Shown here: positions 57,021 through 64,000 of the stretch, one piece after another
Numbering within the stretch: position 1 is the stretch's first letter
Layout of the letters: every line of letters begins with the position of its first letter
DNA from: Sarcodiotheca gaudichaudii
Taxonomy: Eukaryota > Rhodophyta > Florideophyceae > Gigartinales > Solieriaceae
Length of the DNA stretch: 64,000 nucleotides
Reading direction: 5' to 3'
Assembly (NCBI GenBank): GCA_032355985.1
Contig: JAUKVZ010000005.1
Location: 124,001 to 188,000 of the forward strand
The notes under the pieces: generated by a model
The model's database searches: none
Told to the model about the DNA's origin: nothing
What the model saw: only the letters and a program-made list of their open reading frames with translations
Position numbers and translations under genes: made by a program

Positions 57021-59731
57021 AGCTCGTCTGCTGAAGCGCTCTCGATGTGATCGGGCGTGAAGGCGCCGGACCAGTTCAACTCCACCAGCACGTCATAGTG
57101 CGACGGCGGCGGATCGCCCTGCATGACGAGGAACTTTCGTCCATCCGGCGAGATGTCGAAGTACTGCGATGCGAGTCGATCTAGCGTCGCGACAGTCTCC
57201 GGCTGACCGACGGTCAGCGTGTCGGTGCCGCTGACGGTGACGACGCGCAGCGCATTGCCTTCGAAGTAATACACCTGCAAGCCGCGCGGGCCCCATTGAG
57301 GTCGCACGCCGCCATTGGCGCTGATGCGCACCTTTGAACCGAGCCCAGGGAATCGCTGCGCATACACATTCTGTGCGCCCGATTCATTCGAGACGTACAC
57401 GATCCATCGTCCATCCGGCGACACCTGCGCCGAATGCTCGGCGAATGGCGTCGTCATCAGCGGCGTCATCTCGCCTGACTGCACATCGACGATGTGCAGA
57501 TCTGCATCCGTCTCCGGATGGAACTGCTGGATGATCAGCTGGCGGCCGTCGGGCGTGAAGCTCTCTGGGTATTCGTGATTCTCGCCATTGGTCAGTCGCT
57601 GCGGCTCCGGCGATCCGGTCAGCGGAAGCGTGTACACATTGAAGGAGCCGTCAGCCGTGGATGCGTAGGCGATGCTCTGGCCATCCGGCGCCCAAATGGG
57701 CGCCCAGCTTCGACCTTCGAATGTCAGGCGCGTGGGCGAGGCGCGCTCCAGTTCGAGCTGCCACAGATCCAGGTTGCCGTTGGTCCATTGCGGGAACGCA
57801 AGAAAGCGCTGATCCGGGCTGATCCGGGCGATGCTCCAGGGCGATGCGGCTTCGGTCACGGGCTCCATCTTGCCCTTGCGATCGATCCACATCGGCGTCG
57901 CGCCAAGCTCCTCGACGCCCGCGGGCAGATAGATCAGATCGCCCGTGCGCGACACATCAAAGTGCGCAGCGCCGGTCGAGGGACTCATGCACACATCCCC
58001 CACCGTCGCATGGGGCGAGCCGGTGAGCGATGCGCTCTTCAGATCCGCATTGGCGACATGCAGCGCCGACTGGCGCAGGAAAACGACGCGATCGCCATCC
58101 ATCCAGTGCGCGTTGGCGCCGCCGGTGACGAGCTCCTGGCGCTCGCCGGTCGTCAGATCGAGCGTGTCGATGACGGCGTCATCAAAAGATCCGCCCAACC
58201 AGACGGTCATGAGAATGATGTTCGGATCGCTTGTCGGCGCCGGCCAGCGATGCTGCGCCTCGCCTTTGGATTCGTCGATGCGCGTCAGCACTTCGGGCTC
58301 GCCGCCGGAGGAGCTCACGCGAAGCAGGCCGGAGTCGCGTGTGGAGGCGAAGACGATGGTGTCATCATCGAGCCATGCGCCGCCGCGTCCGGGGCCGGTG
58401 TCGCAGATGGTCAGCGCTGTGCCGCCTTCGAGTGTGATCTTCTTGAGTTCGTCATTGGCGAAGAAGGCGATCCACTGGCCGTTGGGTGAGAAGAAAGGGC
58501 CATAGCCGTTTTCGGCGCCGGGGATGGGGCGCAGCTGCACATCATCAAGCGTGCGGATGCAGATGCCGTGCGCTGAAGCCACCGCGAACGTGCTGCCATC
58601 GGGCGACACGGCGACGACGGAGTTGGCGCCTTCCACCAGCGAGCCGATCGTCGGCGAGGTGATGTCGAATCGGATGGGCGAGGAGATGGCGCCTGCCGCG
58701 GCTTCCGATTGAATCGGCGCCGGTGAGCGAAGCACGATCATTGCGATGATGCCGAGGATCAGTCCTGCCAGCGCTCCGATCGCCCAGGGGCGATAGTCGA
58801 TCTTCGGTCTCGGAAGCTTCGGCGCATCCATGCCGAGTTGTGTCTGCGACCAGCTTCGATCGCGAACGGCGCGCTCCAGCTCGATGCGGGCGTCGCCGAT
58901 ATCGCGCAGGCGATCCTTGGCGTTCTTTTCCAGGCAGCGATGCAGCACATCGACGACGCGCGTCGGCGTGTTGTCAGGCAGCAGCGCCCAGTCGGGCTCG
59001 AGGCTGACGATCGCGGTGATCGTGTCCGTCGCCGTCTCGCCATCGAAGGCGCGCTGGCCCGTGAGGCATTCATAGAGGATGCAGCCGAAGCTGAAGATGT
59101 CGGATCGTTTGTCGACGCGGCGGCCGCGCGCCTGCTCGGGGCTCATGTAGCCGGTCGTGCCGAGGATGACGCCCGCCTGCGTGGTGTGCATGGTGAGCGT
59201 GGGCATGTCGGATTTGTCGGACAGTCCGCTGAGGCTCGAGCTGCTGCCCGGATCGGCGCCCACCTTGGCGAGACCGAAGTCCAGCACCTTCACTTCGCCG
59301 GATGGATCAATCTTGATGTTGGCGGGTTTGAGATCGCGATGGACGATGCCCGCTTCGTGTGCGGCTTCCACGCCCTGGGCGATCTGGGCGCAGATGTGCA
59401 GCGCTTCATCCATCGGGATCGGGCCGGAGCGGATGCGATCGGAGAGGGTGTCGCCGTCGACGTATTCGAGAACGAGGAATCGTGATTCGCCATCCTGTTC
59501 GATGCCGTGGATGCCGGCGACGGCGGTGTGATTCAGCGACGCCAGGACGCGCGCCTCGCGCTCGAAGCGCGAGAGTCGTTCAGGATCGGAGCTGAGCTCT
59601 GCGGGAAGCGTCTTGATGGCGACGGGTCGATGCAGTTTGGAGTCGAGGCCGAGATAGACGACGCCCATCCCGCCGCGTCCGATCTCGCGTTCGATCTCGT
59701 ACTCACCAATGCGTGCGGGTGTTTCATCCAT
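57017..59731 (-). CDS. Ser/Thr protein kinase with transmembrane helix and TolB-like propeller
   Basis: 904-residue PknB-type kinase. The kinase domain shows IGRGGMGVVYLGLD, VAIKTLP with the ATP-binding Lys, HRDLKPANIKID, DFGLAK and GTTGYMSPEQARG, all intact. A membrane helix (about residues 318-338) leads to a large C-terminal half with PD40/WD40-like blades (FSPNGQWIAFFANDE, WAPDGQSIAYASTADGSFN, VSPDGRWIVYVSNESG), probably a periplasmic sensor propeller. The start MDETPARIGEYEIE (59731) is preferred to an ATG 22 codons upstream. Ligand and targets are unknown. Confidence 0.88.
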   Translation of the reverse strand: MDETPARIGEYEIEREIGRGGMGVVYLGLDSKLHRPVAIKTLPAELSSDPERLSRFEREARVLASLNHTAVAGIHGIEQDGESRFLVLEYVDGDTLSDRIRSGPIPMDEALHICAQIAQGVEAAHEAGIVHRDLKPANIKIDPSGEVKVLDFGLAKVGADPGSSSSLSGLSDKSDMPTLTMHTTQAGVILGTTGYMSPEQARGRRVDKRSDIFSFGCILYECLTGQRAFDGETATDTITAIVSLEPDWALLPDNTPTRVVDVLHRCLEKNAKDRLRDIGDARIELERAVRDRSWSQTQLGMDAPKLPRPKIDYRPWAIGALAGLILGIIAMIVLRSPAPIQSEAAAGAISSPIRFDITSPTIGSLVEGANSVVAVSPDGSTFAVASAHGICIRTLDDVQLRPIPGAENGYGPFFSPNGQWIAFFANDELKKITLEGGTALTICDTGPGRGGAWLDDDTIVFASTRDSGLLRVSSSGGEPEVLTRIDESKGEAQHRWPAPTSDPNIILMTVWLGGSFDDAVIDTLDLTTGERQELVTGGANAHWMDGDRVVFLRQSALHVANADLKSASLTGSPHATVGDVCMSPSTGAAHFDVSRTGDLIYLPAGVEELGATPMWIDRKGKMEPVTEAASPWSIARISPDQRFLAFPQWTNGNLDLWQLELERASPTRLTFEGRSWAPIWAPDGQSIAYASTADGSFNVYTLPLTGSPEPQRLTNGENHEYPESFTPDGRQLIIQQFHPETDADLHIVDVQSGEMTPLMTTPFAEHSAQVSPDGRWIVYVSNESGAQNVYAQRFPGLGSKVRISANGGVRPQWGPRGLQVYYFEGNALRVVTVSGTDTLTVGQPETVATLDRLASQYFDISPDGRKFLVMQGDPPPSHYDVLVELNWSGAFTPDHIESASADEL

Positions 59732-59900
59732 GCGTTGGGACAGGATAGCGAGGGGCGTCCTGCTGAGCGGGATGGGTCGCATAGCGATCGGGTCCATCGG
59801 GGCTTATCCTGAGCCGCGCCCATTCAGCCTCGGCCGGACGCCCTGACGGATCAGGCGACGCCCGGCCCGGCGCCCGAGACATACGCAAAGGATCAGAGCC

Positions 59901-60923
59901 ATGCTGATGACGACCGGCCCGATGTTCGACCTCGCCTACGAAGGCGGTTTCGGCGTGGGCGCCTTCAATGTGAACAACATGGAGATCACGCAGGGCATCA
60001 TGGAGGCATGCTCCGCGGAGCGGTCGCCCTGCATCCTTCAGATCAGCAAGGGAGCGCGCAGCTACGCCAACATTCGCTTCCTGCGCAAGATCATCGACGC
60101 CTGCGTCGAGGAGTATCCCGATGTGCCGATCGCCATTCACTGCGATCACGGCGACACCGTGGAGCTGATCCGCCAGTGCATCGACGATGGTTACACCTCC
60201 GTCATGATCGATGGCTCGCATCATGAGTATGAGGAGAATGTGCGGCTGACCAAGGAAGCCGTGGACATTGCGCATGCCGCGGGCGTGGTCGTCGAAGCGG
60301 AGCTCGGCATGCTGGGCGGCATCGAGGAGGATGTCGTCGGGCTGGATGCGGCGGAGTATCAGGCGAACATCGAGAAGTTCCTGACGGATCCTGAGGAGGC
60401 GAAGGACTTCTACGCCCGGACGGGGATTGATTCGCTGGCCGTCGCCATCGGCACGAGTCATGGCGCTTTCAAGTTTGTGCATGAGCCGAAGCTCGCGTTT
60501 GATCGCATTGAGGCGATCATGAAGACGTGCCCGGGGCTGCCTCTTGTGATGCATGGATCGAGCAGCGTGCCCAAGGAGTTCATTGATCTGATCAATCAGT
60601 ACGGCGGGAATATGCCGAACGCGATGGGCGTGCCGGAAGATCAGATCGCGATGGCCGTGCGCAGCTACGGCGTGTGCAAGGTGAATATCGACACCGACCT
60701 GCGCCTGGCGCTGACGGCGAAGATCCGCGAAGTGTTTGCGAAGGATCCGAAGGAGTTTGATCCGCGCAAGTACCTCGGTCCGGGTCGCGAGGCGATCCGG
60801 GAGATGGTGGTGCGCAAGCTGCAGATGCTGAACTCAGCCGGCAAGGCGGATGCGATCATCAAGCACTGGAAGAAGGAAGGCGAGCCGATGCCGTCGTGGT
60901 ATAGCGGCGCGGCGGCTGTGTAA
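59901..60923 (+). CDS. fba: Class II fructose-bisphosphate aldolase
   Basis: 340-residue zinc aldolase. AIHCDHGDTVELIRQCIDDG holds the first zinc His and catalytic Asp, VVVEAELGMLGGIEED the conserved acidic loop, VAIGTSHGAFK the second His and VMHGSSSVPKEF the third. Length and the ending resemble the long class IIB type found in glycolysis and the Calvin cycle. It is divergent from the kinase, with 169 bases between starts. The class I enzyme at 53204 may serve the opposite carbon-flow condition. Confidence 0.94.
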   Translation: MLMTTGPMFDLAYEGGFGVGAFNVNNMEITQGIMEACSAERSPCILQISKGARSYANIRFLRKIIDACVEEYPDVPIAIHCDHGDTVELIRQCIDDGYTSVMIDGSHHEYEENVRLTKEAVDIAHAAGVVVEAELGMLGGIEEDVVGLDAAEYQANIEKFLTDPEEAKDFYARTGIDSLAVAIGTSHGAFKFVHEPKLAFDRIEAIMKTCPGLPLVMHGSSSVPKEFIDLINQYGGNMPNAMGVPEDQIAMAVRSYGVCKVNIDTDLRLALTAKIREVFAKDPKEFDPRKYLGPGREAIREMVVRKLQMLNSAGKADAIIKHWKKEGEPMPSWYSGAAAV

Positions 60924-61502
60924 GCCTTCGGTTTGAACGAATCGATCGGTTGTCGGCCGCCTGTCGCGGTCTTTGTTGTCTGGCGCCCGGCGGATGCTGA
61001 GGCGGTGACGCATCGCATTCCCTGTCAGGGGAAGTCCTGCGCCTGATCGGCGGGCAGCCGGGCGTTCGTCAACGAAAGACGACACGCGGGTTGGAGGCTT
61101 GCTTGTTTCGGTCCGTCTTCTGCGCGACGCGGCTCCGCCCCGGCGCGGGATGAGGGCCGGCGTCTTCGGCCACCGGCGATCTCGTGCGCTGCCGATCAGC
61201 TTTGTCGGGCAGAGACTTCGCGAAAAAAAGCGTGCCTCCACCCTTGGATGGATCGGCGCTTCTGATGGGCGCGCGGCGCGATGTTTGTGCGCGGTTACTT
61301 TTGCAAGTGCTTGTGGGATAAGGGCGCAAATTTTTTTGGGGGAGTTGGGATTTTTGAAATTGTGGGTGCGCTTTGCGCGTATCGGAAGTGCATGTATGCG
61401 CTTCGGCTTCGCCTCGCGAGATCAGGAGAACAGGTGAGCAGGAGAGCAGGAGGGAAGACGCAGGCGTTGGGGTGGGACGTGTTGTGTTGGTTGTGTGCCG
61501 TG

Positions 61503-61891
61503 GGTCTTTGAGGATTGGAGAAGGGAGTAGAAGGTCGAGCCCTCTCCCCGGCCCTCTCCCACTCGGCTTCGCCTGCGCGGGAGAGGGAGGGGGACGTCCG
61601 CCACGGGCGGATCTTCGACGCGTGTTGGCTTGTGTGCGCTGTGCTTGTTGTGCGCGTTGGGTTGGCGAGGGGTGGAGAAGAGGGAGATTGGGAAGCCCTC
61701 TCCCTGCCCTCTCCCGCAAGCGGGAGAGGCGGCGGACGCAGGCGTTTGCAATGGATGCATATGCGCGTCGTACGCATGTGATTGGCGAGGATTGGAGAAG
61801 AGAGCCCGCCATGGGCGGGTCTTCGATGCGCCCGAGCCCTCACCTGGCCTCTCCCACTCGGCTTCGCCTGCGCGGGAGAGGGAGGGGAGCG
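61503..61891. repeat. Cluster of three REP-like palindromic repeats
   Basis: Three copies of a CCCTCTCCC/GGGAGAGGG palindrome: arms at 61552-61560 with 61579-61587, 61707-61715 with 61722-61729, and 61848-61855 with 61874-61881. Copies 1 and 3 share the same loop (ACTCGGCTTCGCCTGC) and are identical over about 40 bases. Each is preceded by a TTGG..GAGG..TGGAGAAG segment (61508-61527, 61661-61684, 61781-61803), and copies 1 and 3 adjoin a CCGCC-A-C/T-GGGCGG element with TCTTCGA. This is the form of dispersed intergenic REP elements, not a CRISPR. Confidence 0.8.
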
Positions 61892-61897
61892 CAATGC

Positions 61898-61928
61898 AAA
61901 GGACGCCGCGGATGTGGCGGCGTCCTTT
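61898..61928 (-). terminator. Terminator after the coiled-coil secreted protein gene
   Basis: AAAGGACGCCGC (61898-61909) and GCGGCGTCCTTT (61917-61928) form a perfect 12-bp stem with a 7-nt loop. On the minus strand the T run is only TTT. It lies 31 bases past the stop at 61960. Confidence 0.75.
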
Positions 61929-61959
61929 GTGGGTGTTTGTTGATCAGGTTGGGCGCGGG

Positions 61960-62994
61960 TTAGCGGCCTCGGGGGGCTCGGCGTTGTTGGCGGCCTTCCT
62001 GGCGTTCCTGGGAGGTTTCGTCGGCGGCGCCGGTTTGCTGTCCGACGGCGTCGGCTCGGGCGGCGCCGTGGCGGCGGTCGTATTGCTGCATGTTGCGTGC
62101 GCCCTGTTCGGCGCCGGCGCCTGCTGCGTAGCCTCGGCCGTAGGCGCCTCCGCGATAGCCGCCGTAGACGTCGTAGTAGGGATCGGCGTAGCCATTGAAG
62201 TATGAGCCGCTGTAGTAGCCATTGTCGTAGTAGTGTCCTTCGTCGGCATCAGCGCCTTCGGGGCCGTAGGCGGTGCCTTGGCCGCCGGGGCCGGTCTGCT
62301 GTGCCTTTTGCTGCATGGCGTGCTGGGCTTTGTCCCAGTTCTGCTGCAGATCCTTCTTCATTTCGGCCTTTTCCTTGGCGAGCGCGGCGTCGAGTTTCTG
62401 GTTGTATTCACGCTTGCGCGCTTCGACGGCTTTGCGCTGTGCGGCGGCGGCTGCGGACTGTTTGGCCTCTTCGGTCTTGGCCCATTCGAAGTAGGCCTCC
62501 ATCTTCTTCTGCTGCGTCAGGAAGCCGTGCATCTTTGCGACCTGATCGTGCAGGCTGTTGAGGCGATTCCACTGTTTGTGGACGAGTGTCTGGGTCGCCA
62601 TGACGACGGACTGAAGATCATCTGCTGAGGATGCGCCGGGGTTGGGCTTGGGGCCGAGGTCCTGATGGCCGAGCGCCTGCTGATACGCCTGATTGAATGT
62701 GATGGCGTGGAAGGTTGGCGCATCTGCTGAGGAGGCGTAGTCCTGGAACTGTGCATCAAGGTTCTGGGATGAGATGAAGCCTTCCATCAGCTTCGTGCGA
62801 GCCATGGCGGATGCGACCATGGGGCCAATTGTTTTGTCCATGGTGTCGAGCGCGTTGACTTCGTGCTGAAGCTGGACGGCCGTGGGCGCGGGCGCCGCGG
62901 CTGTCGAGGCGCTCTGGGCGATGGCGATCGCGGCGGAGGCTGTGATGGCGATGGCTGAAGCCGCGAGGGCTCGGGTGAGTCTTGTGTACGTCAT
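61960..62994 (-). CDS. Secreted coiled-coil protein with Tyr/Gly-rich tail, unknown
   Basis: 344-residue exported protein. A signal peptide (about 1-27) precedes a helical region with low-complexity Ala/Gln/Lys segments (EEAKQSAAAAAQRKAVEARK, ALAKEKAEMKKDLQQ) that should form a coiled coil, then a Gly/Tyr-rich zone (GHYYDNGYYSGSYFNGYADP) and a basic Arg/Gln-rich end (QERQEGRQQRRAPRGR). No family recognised. GAGGAT before ATG 62994 sets the start; the frame is open 46 codons further upstream without a signal peptide. A structural envelope role is a guess. Confidence 0.68.
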   Translation of the reverse strand: MTYTRLTRALAASAIAITASAAIAIAQSASTAAAPAPTAVQLQHEVNALDTMDKTIGPMVASAMARTKLMEGFISSQNLDAQFQDYASSADAPTFHAITFNQAYQQALGHQDLGPKPNPGASSADDLQSVVMATQTLVHKQWNRLNSLHDQVAKMHGFLTQQKKMEAYFEWAKTEEAKQSAAAAAQRKAVEARKREYNQKLDAALAKEKAEMKKDLQQNWDKAQHAMQQKAQQTGPGGQGTAYGPEGADADEGHYYDNGYYSGSYFNGYADPYYDVYGGYRGGAYGRGYAAGAGAEQGARNMQQYDRRHGAARADAVGQQTGAADETSQERQEGRQQRRAPRGR

Positions 62995-63299
62995 GGACAG
63001 ATCCTCATTGGAGACTCGCCCGTGTGCGGGCGGTGCGCAAAGCGTGTTCGGGGCGAGGTTTCGAACCATCACCACATGCGTGAGTGTACCTGAGAGAGAG
63101 GCGCAGGATCGCCGGAATCGGGGTCGCCGCATCGGGTGGTCGCCCTGATTTGCGTGTCAGGTGGTGTGGTTAAATGAAGAAATGGCGGCCCGGATCCTGG
63201 GGGATTCTCGCATCGGGAGGGTAGGAGGCCTTGCTGTCCTTGCGCTCAGGGCGGCGGATTGACGGATCCGATCGGGATTCGGCGCCTGGGAGGTTTGAC
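62995..63299. other. Divergent intergenic region, promoters only
   Basis: 305 bases between two divergent secreted-protein genes. No gene, RNA or strong hairpin was seen. It should hold promoters for both genes; the AT-richer GGTTAAATGAAG at 63167-63178 is the likeliest spot on the plus strand, but no well-spaced -35/-10 pair was found. Confidence 0.5.
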
Positions 63300-64000
63300 A
63301 TGCCAACTCGTCTGACTGCGATCACCTGCTGCGCGATCTTCGCTTCGATGGGCGTCGCGGGCGCACAATCGATCAATATTGACTTCTCGACGGATGGGAT
63401 CGCGCCGGTGGACGGCTACGCGGCTGCGGGTCTGGCCGGGCATTGGAACTCGGTGCATCCCGTGCATGGCGGGCCGCCGATTGCGCTGAGTGATCTCAAC
63501 GGCGATCCGGCAGGTGTGACGGTGCGGAACATCGGCGGCACAGCGCTGCTGATGATCGATGCGCCGGCGACGCTGGGCGATGATGATGTGCTGATGGATG
63601 ATTATCTGGTGACGTACAGCGCCGGGCTGGAGACGTGTTTTTTCTTCAGCGGGTTGGAGAACGGGCTGTATGAAGTGCTGATGTATTGCTGGACGCCGGA
63701 TGATGACGCCGTGCTCTCGTGGGCGACTGTGGATCAGTCGACGGAGGGCGGGCAGGCGATCGGCGGTCGGTGGATTGGTCAGCATGCGCAGGGGCTGACG
63801 TATTCGCGGCACCTTGCGGAAGTTGTGAATGGTTCGATGCAGACGCATTCGGGCATCATGAATGGCGCGGATCCGGCGGAGGGCGCGGCGGCGAACGGGA
63901 TGCAGATTCGATTGCTGTCGCAGTGCCAGGGTGATCTTGATGGCGATGGCGCTGTGGGATCGAGCGATCTTGCGGCGCTGCTCGGGACGTGGGGCGCTTG
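63300..64000 (+). CDS. Secreted protein with C-terminal dockerin start, cut by window edge
   Basis: 233 codons visible, open at the window end. GGAGG at 63289-63293 precedes the ATG. MPTRLTAITCCAIFASMGVA and GAQ form a signal peptide; the body (SINIDFSTDGIAPVDGYAAA, GLENGLYEVLMYCWTPDDD, VVNGSMQTHSGIMNG) looks like a beta-sandwich of unknown family. The last residues CQGDLDGDGAVGSSDLAALL begin a dockerin-type repeat; the rest lies outside. Codon use is richer in G at the third position than in plus-strand genes left of 56 kb, in line with the strand switch. Confidence 0.8.
   Translation, partial: MPTRLTAITCCAIFASMGVAGAQSINIDFSTDGIAPVDGYAAAGLAGHWNSVHPVHGGPPIALSDLNGDPAGVTVRNIGGTALLMIDAPATLGDDDVLMDDYLVTYSAGLETCFFFSGLENGLYEVLMYCWTPDDDAVLSWATVDQSTEGGQAIGGRWIGQHAQGLTYSRHLAEVVNGSMQTHSGIMNGADPAEGAAANGMQIRLLSQCQGDLDGDGAVGSSDLAALLGTWGA

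Larger units (their letters stand above)
56500..60000. other. Strand-composition switch, possible replication origin region
   Basis: Sampled lines show C exceeding G on the plus strand from 1 to about 56.5 kb (for example 54841 and 55921) and G exceeding C from about 58.2 kb onward (58321, 59401, 60301), also with more T than A after 61 kb. A change from C-rich to G-rich on the plus strand is the sign of an origin. No cluster of DnaA boxes or dnaA gene was found, so the call rests on composition only. Confidence 0.45.
60924..61959. other. 1-kb gene-free region with AT-rich patch and repeats
   Basis: No open frame here looks like a protein. The first part (60924-61290) has no clear features. 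An unusually AT-rich patch for this genome lies at about 61320-61365 (runs of A3T7 and T5GA3), next to GGGATAAG at 61316-61323. The REP-like repeat cluster fills 61503-61891 and the terminator of the next minus-strand gene ends the region. Confidence 0.6.

Noticed and set aside
61503-61891. Repeat cluster considered as a CRISPR array
   Set aside because: Units are irregularly spaced, differ in composition and lack uniform spacers; no cas gene is nearby.

Overview
The window is GC-rich bacterial chromosome that looks like a member of the Planctomycetota, most probably class Phycisphaerae. The evidence is several secreted proteins ending in an orphan dockerin-type tail of the form DLNGDG..DLA.LIG.WG, a prepilin-like protein with a C-terminal FDGS segment, a eukaryotic-like Ser/Thr kinase fused to a beta-propeller, a fused SecDF and many orphan lipoproteins. 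LPS heptose (HldD), OmpA-like and lipoprotein genes point to a diderm envelope. No prophage, insertion sequence, CRISPR array or secondary-metabolite cluster was seen.

Layout. 1-11.3 kb, minus strand: tgt-yajC-secDF, followed by a LysM protein, hldD and an NAD-isocitrate dehydrogenase cut by the window edge; upstream of these lie two intramembrane proteases (rhomboid and site-2) and a NUDIX hydrolase. 11.3-20.0 kb, plus strand: xseA-xseB, a prepilin peptidase with a very large insertion, an OmpA-type lipoprotein, recG, polX and a Fur-family regulator whose usual metal ligands are largely absent. 20.0-21.6 kb, minus: yacG, tsaE, thiL. 21.6-26.9 kb, plus: an alpha/beta hydrolase, a lone flagellin, tRNA-Val(CAC), a membrane-anchored protein with exact 22-residue repeats, an M23 peptidase with dockerin and an AhpD-like protein. 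26.9-28.9 kb: rsmD and metK, divergent.

29-40.6 kb, minus: the ribosomal protein/RNA polymerase cluster rplK-rplA-rplJ-rplL-rpoB-rpoC, with an extra lipoprotein gene between rpoB and rpoC and no secE-nusG in front. 40.8-46.2 kb: a Tyr/Gly-rich secreted protein (minus), then an amidohydrolase-fold protein lacking metal ligands, a lipoprotein, nnrE and dnaB (plus). 46.2-53.2 kb: a pseudopilin, two paralogous FG-GAP/dockerin proteins, a periplasmic HAD phosphatase and two unknown envelope proteins.

53.2-64 kb: a class I fructose-bisphosphate aldolase, a feoA-feoB-small membrane protein operon behind a perfect 19-bp Fur-box-like palindrome, the kinase-propeller gene, a class II fructose-bisphosphate aldolase, a 1-kb gene-free stretch carrying a cluster of REP-like palindromes, a coiled-coil secreted protein and the start of another dockerin protein. 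By eye the plus strand changes from C-rich (1 to about 56.5 kb) to G/T-rich (about 58 kb to the end), the pattern expected at a replication origin; the rpl/rpo cluster would then be transcribed away from it. This skew was judged from samples, not computed.
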